Origin: a bacterium
Lineage (GTDB): Bacteria > Electryoneota > RPQS01
Direction: 5' to 3'
Length of the DNA stretch: 6,940 bases
Assembly: GCA_028711875.1 (NCBI GenBank)
Contig: JAQTRJ010000112.1
Location: 1 to 6,940, forward strand
Shown: piece by piece, positions 1 through 6,039 of the stretch
Layout of the letters: each line of letters begins with the position of its first letter
Position numbering within the stretch: the stretch's first letter is position 1
Made by a program: the position numbers and the translations under genes
The notes under the pieces: model-generated
Told to the model about the DNA's origin: nothing
The model's input: only the letters and a program-made list of their open reading frames with translations
The model's database searches: none

Positions 1-647
1 CTGCTCGTGCCATCGTCGAGAATCTCCTCGACCACCGAGTCCCACACCACTTCGATCTTGGGATTTTCCAGAGCGCGCTGTTGCATGATCTTGGACGCGC
101 GGAACTGATCGCGGCGATGGATGAGATACACTTGCGACGCGTGGCGAGTCAGATACGACGCCTCCTCGAGCGCGGTATCGCCCCCGCCGACGACGGCCAC
201 GACCTTGCCGCGAAAGAAGAAACCGTCGCACGTCGCGCAGGCCGACACGCCCTTGCCGCGCAGCCGGGTTTCGCTCTCGAGTCCCAGCCAGCGCGCCGAC
301 GCTCCCGAGGCGATGATGACCGCATTCGCCTGCACGCGGTCGCCGCCGCCGAGTGTGATCGTGAATGGTCGCTTCGTCGCATCCACAGACATCGCTTCGT
401 CCTCGATGAACGTCGTGCCGAAGCGGGCGGCCTGCTTGCGAAACAGCTCCATCAAGTCCGGACCGGTGATTCCTTCGGGAAATCCCGGGTAATTCTCCAC
501 GTCGGTGGTAATCATGAGTTGGCCCCCGGGCTGCATGCCGTCAATCACCACCGGATTCAGATTGGCGCGCGCGGCATAGATCGCCGCCGTCAGTCCTGCA
601 GGACCCGATCCGACAATCGCCACGGAATACACTTGCTTATCACTCAC
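1..647 (-). CDS. trxB: Thioredoxin reductase (NADPH, FAD-dependent), 3' end beyond the window
   Basis: Cytosolic flavoenzyme that passes electrons from NADPH through FAD and a redox disulfide to thioredoxin. The first 215 residues are visible and the frame is open to the left edge; the family is usually about 310-330 residues, so roughly a third is missing. I translated this frame by hand. It has the FAD Rossmann motif GSGPAGL (residues 13-19), PGGQL (40-44) and ENYPG (51-55), the redox pair CATC (Cys137, Cys140) followed by DG, the second nucleotide motif [10 protein letters not shown] (154-163), and HRR (177-179), the usual NADPH-phosphate contact, followed by DQFRAS. The start is GTG at 647, just before the conserved first beta strand, with AAGGAG eight bases upstream. 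It lies 29 nt downstream of aroBQ on the same strand with no terminator between, so it is probably co-transcribed with the aro genes, although it has no role in their pathway. The family call is secure; a ferredoxin-type reductase is unlikely because of the CATC and HRR motifs. Confidence 0.95.
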   Translation of the reverse strand, partial: MSDKQVYSVAIVGSGPAGLTAAIYAARANLNPVVIDGMQPGGQLMITTDVENYPGFPEGITGPDLMELFRKQAARFGTTFIEDEAMSVDATKRPFTITLGGGDRVQANAVIIASGASARWLGLESETRLRGKGVSACATCDGFFFRGKVVAVVGGGDTALEEASYLTRHASQVYLIHRRDQFRASKIMQQRALENPKIEVVWDSVVEEILDDGTS

Positions 648-655
648 CGACTGTT

Positions 656-661
656 CTCCTT
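656..661 (-). promoter_or_regulatory. Shine-Dalgarno site of trxB
   Basis: AAGGAG read on the minus strand, eight bases before the GTG start of trxB. It is the best match to the anti-Shine-Dalgarno sequence among the starts in this window and decides the choice of the GTG start. It lies in the 29-nt gap between aroBQ and trxB. Confidence 0.8.
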
Positions 662-676
662 GCCGATCTATATCTC

Positions 677-2242
677 TTACGCGTTCAACATTCCGATCAA
701 TTCATTCATCGCCTGCGCATAGCCGGCGACGCCCTGGCCCATGATTGTGGCGCGGCATGCTTCCGCCGTCAGCGACATTTGTCGGAATGGCTCGCGCTTT
801 TCCAAATCGCTCAAATGCACTTCGATTGCGGGGATCTCGACGGCAGCCAGCGCATCGCGCAGCGCGACCGACGTGTGCGTGTAACCGCCGGGATTGATGA
901 CGATTCCATCCGCCCAATGCCGCGCGCGCTGAACGATTTCGACGAGGTCCCCTTCGAGATTCGACTGACGCAGCAGCAGCTCGACGTCGCGCTCGCGGGC
1001 ATATTCCGTCAGACGAATCAGCAAGTCCTCGTAGCTCTCCGACCCGTAGACATTCGGTTCGCGGAGTCCCAGCAGATTCAGATTGGGACCGTTGACGACG
1101 AGAATCCGCTTTCTCCGAGCGGTCCTTGCCGAGGATTTTCCCTGCGCGGCAATCCCGCATAGCCACTCCGCCGTTTCCGCGACGAGTGTGCGCGGAACGT
1201 CGGCGCGAATCACCGGCTCGCCCACGGCGGACAGCAGGACCCAATGCAGGGCGTCGCTCGTCGTCTTCTTATCCTGAACGAGCGCAGTCAGCAAACGATC
1301 CGGCTTCACGCGTGCAGCGGGGAATATCGCCGCCGCAAGCACCGTCTCGATTTCGCTCGCGTGTTTTTCATCAAGCACACCGAACACGAACGACATGCGG
1401 ACGGCGGCGCGCATTCCGAGAAACACCGCCGCGCCATGCGACAGCTGCGCATAGCCCGTCGCCGATTCCAGCGCGTGAGCAAAACTGTGACCGAAATTCA
1501 GGAAGCGGCGCACTCCGACATCGCGTTCGTCCTGCGAAACCAGCTCAATCTTTGTTTCCGCCGCCAGCCGCACCGCCTCGTTCATCGTCTTCGTTGGCCA
1601 GCGGAGAAGATCAACGCCGAGATCGCGCACACAATTCCAGAGCGGCGCGCCGGACAACAAGGCGCACTTAACGATCTCCGCCGCGCCGGACCGCCATTCG
1701 CGCTCCTCCAGAGTGGCAAGCACATTCAGCGGCGCGAGCATGGCCAGCGGCTGGTGAAATACGCCGATAAGGTTTTTGCCCAACGGATGATTCACGCCGG
1801 TCTTGCCGCCGAGAGCCGCATCCGCCATCGCCATCAGCGACGTGGGCACGGCGATCCAGTTCATTCCCCGCTTATAGATCGCCGCCGCGAAGCCCGCCAT
1901 GTCCGTCACTACTCCGCCGCCGAGACCGATGATCAGATCGTCGCGCGCGAACTGCTCATCGGCGAGCTGATCGAGAATCCGCGACAGGGTCTGCCACGTC
2001 TTCCACGCTTCACCGGGCGGAAAGGCGAAGACCGACACGCGGAAGCCGCCGGTTCTCAGCGATTCGCGCAATTCGGATTCGTAGTGCAACGCCACGCGCT
2101 CGTCGGTGACGATGCACACTCGCGGCCGCTTGCCGCCCACAAGCCGGCGCACTTCGGAGGCCGCCCATGCGACGCCATTCGCCGAGTGACGAACCGGAAT
2201 CTCCCGCGATCCCAGTCGAAGGATCAGTTCGTGAGCAATCAT
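677..2242 (-). CDS. aroBQ: Bifunctional 3-dehydroquinate synthase / type II 3-dehydroquinate dehydratase (AroB-AroQ fusion)
   Basis: A 521-residue protein carrying steps 2 and 3 of the shikimate pathway: DAHP to 3-dehydroquinate (NAD- and metal-dependent), then dehydration to 3-dehydroshikimate. Residues 1-365 are AroB, with [13 protein letters not shown] (106-118), PTSL (133-136), GGKTGVN (145-151), KNLIG (156-160), metal ligands expected at Glu189, His252 (in [11 protein letters not shown]) and His269, and DKK (324-326). A basic linker (about 366-378) follows. Residues 379-521 are a full-length type II dehydroquinase with NGPNLNLLG (384-392), REP (394-396), Tyr399, QSN (426-428), [11 protein letters not shown] (455-465), EVHLSD (474-479) and GYAQA (508-512). 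Arg394, Tyr399, Asn450, His456, His476 and Arg487 match the active-site set of the family. The ATG start overlaps the aroK stop as ATGA. There is no Met, GTG or TTG near the AroQ domain start that could initiate a separate protein. Both active sites look intact, so I infer both activities. Confidence 0.95.
   Translation of the reverse strand: MIAHELILRLGSREIPVRHSANGVAWAASEVRRLVGGKRPRVCIVTDERVALHYESELRESLRTGGFRVSVFAFPPGEAWKTWQTLSRILDQLADEQFARDDLIIGLGGGVVTDMAGFAAAIYKRGMNWIAVPTSLMAMADAALGGKTGVNHPLGKNLIGVFHQPLAMLAPLNVLATLEEREWRSGAAEIVKCALLSGAPLWNCVRDLGVDLLRWPTKTMNEAVRLAAETKIELVSQDERDVGVRRFLNFGHSFAHALESATGYAQLSHGAAVFLGMRAAVRMSFVFGVLDEKHASEIETVLAAAIFPAARVKPDRLLTALVQDKKTTSDALHWVLLSAVGEPVIRADVPRTLVAETAEWLCGIAAQGKSSARTARRKRILVVNGPNLNLLGLREPNVYGSESYEDLLIRLTEYARERDVELLLRQSNLEGDLVEIVQRARHWADGIVINPGGYTHTSVALRDALAAVEIPAIEVHLSDLEKREPFRQMSLTAEACRATIMGQGVAGYAQAMNELIGMLNA
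680..1108 (-). other. AroQ domain of the fusion (residues 379-521)
   Basis: This domain of about 143 residues matches the length of stand-alone type II dehydroquinases (about 140-155), which form dodecamers of trimers and act by an anti elimination through an enolate. The first beta strand ([11 protein letters not shown]) begins directly after the linker. The usual HLSN is HLSD here, with Asp479 in place of Asn. Because the family is dodecameric, the fused AroB half would decorate the surface of a large assembly; this is inference. Confidence 0.9.
1109..1147 (-). other. Interdomain linker of AroB-AroQ (residues 366-378)
   Basis: A short Ala/Ser/Arg/Lys-rich stretch ([13 protein letters not shown]) without conserved family residues separates the two catalytic domains. 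Its composition suggests a flexible, basic tether. The reading frame is continuous across it and there is no stop or usable start codon. Linker limits are approximate, within about five residues. Confidence 0.75.
1148..2242 (-). other. AroB domain of the fusion (residues 1-365)
   Basis: This is a 3-dehydroquinate synthase domain of about the length of a stand-alone AroB (roughly 350-365 residues). It begins at the ATG and ends after the typical C-terminal helix (ETAEWLCG, 356-363). All NAD-binding, substrate-binding and metal-ligand motifs are present, so the fusion has not truncated this half. Confidence 0.9.
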
Positions 2243-2763
2243 TCGAATCTCAACTCGACGTCAATGCGATTCGCCACGTCGTCACTATTGTCTTGCGCAT
2301 TCACGTCAACAATCCGGTCCGCCGTCAGATAGTCTGCCTCGCGCCGGGCGAGCATTTCGTTCAGCGCGCGCCGCAGGTCGTCGTCACTTCGGCACTCGGC
2401 GAGAAGAGGCCGCGCCGCGCGCACGGATCCCAGGCGATCCAACAGAGTATTCACGCCGATCCGCAGATACACGAGAGTTCCGCGCTCATGCACGAAGAAA
2501 CGATTGCGCGGCGATTCGAGGGCGCCCGCTCCGAGCGCAACGATGAGGTTTTCCGTCGGATCAATCGCCTCCAAGAGCGTCGTTTCCGCCTGACGAAATG
2601 CCGCCTCGCCATTCTGTTCGAACATGTCGGCGATGCTTTTCCGCGAACGCCGCTCGATTTCCTCGTCCGTGTCGAGAAACGCACAGCGCATTTTCTCGGC
2701 GAGTCTGCGGCCGACGGTGGTCTTGCCCGCTCCGGTCATGCCGCACAGAAAAATCACGCCCAC
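2239..2763 (-). CDS. aroK: Shikimate kinase
   Basis: Cytosolic P-loop kinase that phosphorylates shikimate at O3 with ATP (step 5). At 174 residues it has the normal length. It shows the Walker A motif GMTGAGKTT (8-16), DTD (31-33) and FRQAE (56-60), whose Asp33 and Arg57 are the expected shikimate contacts. It also has the lid RAARPLL (115-121) and the adenine-side READYLTAD (141-149). The shikimate-binding triple glycine reads Gly-Ala-Gly (78-80), a mild deviation. The GTG start at 2763 overlaps the aroC stop by 10 nt. A second GTG at 2757 would give a 4-nt GTGA overlap and a protein two residues shorter that starts directly on the first beta strand. The two cannot be separated by eye; I kept 2763 because TGGA lies six bases before it. 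The stop overlaps aroBQ as ATGA. A gluconate-kinase-like relative is less likely given the motifs and operon. Confidence 0.93.
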   Translation of the reverse strand: MGVIFLCGMTGAGKTTVGRRLAEKMRCAFLDTDEEIERRSRKSIADMFEQNGEAAFRQAETTLLEAIDPTENLIVALGAGALESPRNRFFVHERGTLVYLRIGVNTLLDRLGSVRAARPLLAECRSDDDLRRALNEMLARREADYLTADRIVDVNAQDNSDDVANRIDVELRFE

Positions 2764-3920
2764 GGCGATTCCACTCTCCGGTCGAAGCGCGAACGGATCT
2801 CGGACATCGAATCGCCGCCAAATCTTTCCAAAAACGGATTCATGAGCGCCAGCAGCAGCATCGCTTCGCCGACGACCGCCGCCGCGGGAACGGCGCAGGT
2901 GTCGCTTCGTTCGCGCAGCGCCTCCGCCGCGCTCCCGGTCGCGAGGTCCACTGTTTTCAGCGGACGACTCAACGTCGCGAGCGGCTTCATCACGGCGCGG
3001 ATGACGATCCGCTCGCCCTGACTGACGCCGCCCTCGATGCCCCCGGCGCGGTTCGTGACGCGCCGGACACCGTCCGACTCCGCGGGAAACATTTCGTCGT
3101 GGACGCCGCTCCCGAATAATCCCGCGGCATCCCAGCCGATTCCGACGCCGACAGCCTTCACGGCGGGAATCGAGAGCATTGCCTGCGCAATCACGGCATC
3201 CAAGCGACGATCCGGTTGAACGTAGCTGCCAAGACCGGCGGGCACTCCCGAAGCGATCACTTCGAACGCGCCGCCCAGCGTATCGCCGCGCGTTTTCGCT
3301 TCATCAATCGCACCCATCATCTCACGCGCGGCGTTGGGATCGAGCGCGCGCACAGGGCTTGCATCGCTGAGATCGCGAATGGTCTCCGGGGCGAGTTCAG
3401 CGCTTCGCACGGGCGCTTTCGCCGCGCCGATTTGCGTGACATGACTGACGACGGCGATTCCGAATTCGCAGAAAAATTTGCGGCAGACGGCGGCGAGCGC
3501 CACGCGCATCGCTGTTTCGCGGGCGGACGAGCGCTCGATTACATTGCGCAAATCACGATGACGATACTTCACGGCTCCGGCATAGTCGGCGTGACCGGGA
3601 CGGGGAGTCGTGAGCGGAGTGGCGCGCATGTCCGCGCCGGGATCGTCCACGCGCATGCGCTCGCGCCAGTTCGGCCAATCTTTGTTTTCGATCAGCAGTG
3701 CGATGGGCGAGCCGATCGTGAGACCATAGCGAACGCCGGCGAGGATGCGCGCGCGATCGCTTTCAATGGTCATGCGCTCGCCGCGGCCATATCCGTGCTG
3801 GCGACGCTTCAGATCGAGAGCGATGTCGTCTTCAGAGATCGCGAGTCCGGCGGGAAGTCCTTCGAGAATTCCCACCAGACATTCCCCGTGGCTTTCGCCC
3901 GCCGTCAGATATCGAATCAC
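2754..3920 (-). CDS. aroC: Chorismate synthase
   Basis: Converts 5-enolpyruvylshikimate-3-phosphate to chorismate (step 7) by 1,4-elimination of phosphate; it needs reduced FMN although the reaction is redox neutral. At 388 residues it is closer to the longer Bacillus-type enzymes than to the enteric form. Motifs are GESHG (8-12, with His11 as an expected catalytic acid), RRQHGYGRG (39-47), RPGHADYAG (107-115, His110 the second catalytic His), ERSSARETA (129-137), GDTLGG (212-217), NRAGGIEGG (290-298) and RSDTCAVPA (338-346). The segment around 258-271, GVGIGWDAAGLFGS, departs from the commoner acidic form of this loop but keeps the GS before HDE. The GTG start at 3920 overlaps the aroE stop as GTGA and has GGAG five bases upstream inside the end of aroE. 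The next in-frame codons lead straight into the conserved GESHG. The product identity is secure. Confidence 0.97.
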   Translation of the reverse strand: MIRYLTAGESHGECLVGILEGLPAGLAISEDDIALDLKRRQHGYGRGERMTIESDRARILAGVRYGLTIGSPIALLIENKDWPNWRERMRVDDPGADMRATPLTTPRPGHADYAGAVKYRHRDLRNVIERSSARETAMRVALAAVCRKFFCEFGIAVVSHVTQIGAAKAPVRSAELAPETIRDLSDASPVRALDPNAAREMMGAIDEAKTRGDTLGGAFEVIASGVPAGLGSYVQPDRRLDAVIAQAMLSIPAVKAVGVGIGWDAAGLFGSGVHDEMFPAESDGVRRVTNRAGGIEGGVSQGERIVIRAVMKPLATLSRPLKTVDLATGSAAEALRERSDTCAVPAAAVVGEAMLLLALMNPFLERFGGDSMSEIRSRFDRRVESPWA

Positions 3921-4744
3921 GATGACTCCAGCTCCGGTAATAGCTCATGCATCGCACGATCGCGCGGAAACTCGACACCCGTCCAAATCTTGAAACTGAC
4001 CGCGGCCTGACCGATGAGCATGGCCAGTCCGTTTTGCACGCGCGCTCCGTGCATGCCGGCGATCTGCAGAAACTCCGTGCGGCGCGGCGCGCAGATTACG
4101 TCCATGACGCATGCACCGGGATGGAATCGCAGCGGCAGAGGAAGCGGCGATTCCGTCGGCGTGGCCTGCACGATCAGATCGAAGGAACGCAGACGCTCCG
4201 CGGCCCGTTCCAGCGAAATAAGCTCCAATTTCGCGTCTTTCGAAAAGAGCTGCGGACCCGCGATCCGCGCGCGTTCGGGGCTGCGAACGGCGACGAAAAC
4301 GTTCGTGGTCGGACCGGCGTCGCGTAGGGCCGCGAGAATCGCGCGGGCCGCGCCGCCGCCGCCAATCACGAGCACTTTGTCGAAGGAGTTTCGTTCGTCC
4401 GCGAACCGCCGCAGGGCAAAAAGAAAGCCCGCGCCGTCGGTGCTGTCGCCGATAATGTCACCCGCGCGGCGAACGAGCGTATTGACGGAGCTCGCGCGGC
4501 GGGCGGTTTCCGACAGGGAATTGCAGGACGCGCTGAGCGCCGATTTATGCGGAATCGTGACGTTCAGTCCTTCCCATTCCGACGAACGGACCACAGCGCG
4601 CGCGCCTTCAATATCCACATCGTGTAAAACATACTCTCCGCGCAAACCGACCACCGCGAGCGCCCACTGGTGGATCCGCGGCGATAAACTGTGCGAGATG
4701 TTCCGGCCGATGAGACCGAGACGATAGAATCGTTCACGACTCAA
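3917..4744 (-). CDS. aroE: Shikimate dehydrogenase
   Basis: Reduces 3-dehydroshikimate to shikimate with NADPH (step 4). The 275 residues are the usual length. The N-terminal substrate domain has LIGRNISHSLSP (11-22), NVTIPHK with catalytic Lys67, Asn88 in SSVNT and the catalytic Asp103 in STDGAGF. The nucleotide domain has GGGGAAR (128-134). The C-terminal region has NGLAMLIGQAA (238-248) with Gln246 and the terminal WTG. Three positions differ from the common pattern: the NADP loop usually reading NRT is VRS (153-155), the NATP motif is QATP (193-196), and the Tyr expected near 218 is Cys. The start is TTG at 4744: an in-frame stop lies one codon further upstream (4748-4750) and no ATG or GTG occurs before the conserved first strand. 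It overlaps the aroA stop by 11 nt, with a weak GGTGA just upstream. A quinate/shikimate dehydrogenase paralogue is possible, but the operon favours AroE. Confidence 0.94.
   Translation of the reverse strand: MSRERFYRLGLIGRNISHSLSPRIHQWALAVVGLRGEYVLHDVDIEGARAVVRSSEWEGLNVTIPHKSALSASCNSLSETARRASSVNTLVRRAGDIIGDSTDGAGFLFALRRFADERNSFDKVLVIGGGGAARAILAALRDAGPTTNVFVAVRSPERARIAGPQLFSKDAKLELISLERAAERLRSFDLIVQATPTESPLPLPLRFHPGACVMDVICAPRRTEFLQIAGMHGARVQNGLAMLIGQAAVSFKIWTGVEFPRDRAMHELLPELESS
3926..3929 (-). promoter_or_regulatory. Shine-Dalgarno site of aroC
   Basis: GGAG on the minus strand, five bases before the GTG start of aroC, lying within the last codons of aroE. Together with the 4-nt overlap it supports the GTG as the true start and suggests coupled translation of aroE and aroC. 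Confidence 0.6.
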
Positions 4745-6023
4745 GAGTCACCGAATCCGGCAGCAGCCGGCCGCCTTCATTCCAAAATTCCGGATCGGAA
4801 ACGCCGACGCAGTCCGCATTCTCGATCACGCTGTTTCCGTTCGCCGTGAGCGCGGCCACGGCGAAGGCCATGGCGATGCGGTGATCGCCGCCGGTTTCGA
4901 TTTCGGCTCCGTGAAGCACGTTTCCACCGCGAATCGTCAGCGAGTCGTTCGTTGCCGCCGTCCGCGCTCCCATGCGCGCGAGTCCGCGAGTGATCAGCGC
5001 GAGCCGGTCGGTTTCTTTAACGCGCAACTCTCCGAGACCATAAAAATTGCTGACACCCTCGGCGAACGCGGCGAGCACGGCAAGCACGGGAAGCTCGTCC
5101 AGCAGCGCCGGCGCATCATTTTCGGCGATCTGAAACGCGCGAAACGCGGAGTGCTCGACGCGGACATCCGACACGGGTTCGCCATCGTGAATCTCCTCCC
5201 CGCTCCATTCGATGCGCGCTCCCGCTTCGCGCAACAGCCGCAGATACGCCGCGCGCACGGGATTCACGAGGACATTGCGCAGGGTCAGCCGCGAGCCGGG
5301 CACGAGCAGCGCCGCGGCGATCCAGAATGCCGCCGCCGAAGGATCGCCGGGAATACTTGCCGAGAGCGTCAAGCCATTCAGCCGAGTTCGTTTGGGATCA
5401 AGAGATATCCATCCGTGCGAACCGGGAGCAAGATTCAGAATCCGCTCGGTGTGATCGCGGGAGCGAAGCGGCTCGCGGTAGCGCGTGACTCCTTCGGCCG
5501 CGAGCGCGGCCAAGAGCACGGCGGACTTGACCTGCGCACTGGCGACGGGCGACTCATACTCGATTCCGTGGAGCGGCCGTCCGGTGATCGTCAGCGGGAA
5601 ATGTCCGTCAGTGGTCGCAACGTCCGCTCCCATAGAACGCAGCGGTACCGCGACGCGTTCCATCGGCCTTTGCGAAAGCGACGCATCGCCGGTAAGCGTC
5701 CAGTGTCCGTCGCGCGCCGCCAGAATTCCCGCGAGCAGGCGCGCCGTGGTTCCCGAATTTTCGCAGTCGAGTTCGCCGCTTGAGAAACCGGCAACGCCCG
5801 ACAGCGTCACTCGATTTTCCTCTCGCAGGACGCGCTTGCCAAGCCGCGCGATGCACTCGAGCGTGGCGGCGCAATCCTCTCCATCCGCAAAATTCTCCAG
5901 CACGACGTCGTCGGCAACACACAGCGACAACAGGGCGCGGCGATGGGAGATGGATTTGTCTCCGGGAAGGCGAGGGGAGCCGCACAGCGAGCGGCAAGGC
6001 GGGATAATGACGGCGCGACTCAT
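4734..6023 (-). CDS. aroA: 3-phosphoshikimate 1-carboxyvinyltransferase (EPSP synthase)
   Basis: Transfers the enolpyruvyl group of phosphoenolpyruvate to shikimate-3-phosphate (step 6). Starting at ATG 6023 the protein has 429 residues, normal for the family. A TTG at 6089 would add 22 arginine-rich residues inside the aroF coding region and is rejected. Motifs are LPGDKSISHRR (19-29; Lys23 and Arg28 active-site residues), NSGTTAR (89-95), SQRPMERV (117-124), SAQVKSA (162-168), SRDHTE (188-193), GDPSAAAF (226-233), DELP (309-312; catalytic Asp309), VKETDR (335-340) and GDHRIAM (379-385). The SAQVK and RDHTE forms and the stretch around PGDPSAAAF resemble the CP4-like subgroup rather than the enteric enzyme, but residue 91 is Gly in the NSGTT loop. 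It lies 16 nt after aroF. No clear Shine-Dalgarno precedes the ATG, so reinitiation by ribosomes leaving aroF is plausible. Confidence 0.96.
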   Translation of the reverse strand: MSRAVIIPPCRSLCGSPRLPGDKSISHRRALLSLCVADDVVLENFADGEDCAATLECIARLGKRVLREENRVTLSGVAGFSSGELDCENSGTTARLLAGILAARDGHWTLTGDASLSQRPMERVAVPLRSMGADVATTDGHFPLTITGRPLHGIEYESPVASAQVKSAVLLAALAAEGVTRYREPLRSRDHTERILNLAPGSHGWISLDPKRTRLNGLTLSASIPGDPSAAAFWIAAALLVPGSRLTLRNVLVNPVRAAYLRLLREAGARIEWSGEEIHDGEPVSDVRVEHSAFRAFQIAENDAPALLDELPVLAVLAAFAEGVSNFYGLGELRVKETDRLALITRGLARMGARTAATNDSLTIRGGNVLHGAEIETGGDHRIAMAFAVAALTANGNSVIENADCVGVSDPEFWNEGGRLLPDSVTLES

Positions 6024-6039
6024 CGGCCGACGAAAGCGT

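Noticed and set aside
648..676. Possible terminator or promoter between aroBQ and trxB
   Set aside because: The 29-nt gap has no inverted repeat followed by a T-run and is too short for a convincing promoter of its own; it contains only the trxB ribosome site.
81..722. Plus-strand open frame of 213 codons at the left end
   Set aside because: It is antisense to trxB, whose motifs are clear on the minus strand. Its composition looks like a shadow and it has no domain signs.
1244..2332. Long plus-strand open frame of 362 codons opposite aroBQ
   Set aside because: It is rich in Arg and His, matches no family I recognise, and lies antisense to an unmistakable AroB. In GC-rich DNA the complementary frame of a real gene is often open.
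2167..3119. Two overlapping plus-strand frames opposite aroK and the end of aroC
   Set aside because: Both are antisense shadows without conserved motifs. The minus strand holds complete AroK and AroC.
4881..5783. Plus-strand open frame of 300 codons opposite aroA
   Set aside because: It is an antisense shadow of EPSP synthase with Arg-rich, motif-free translation.
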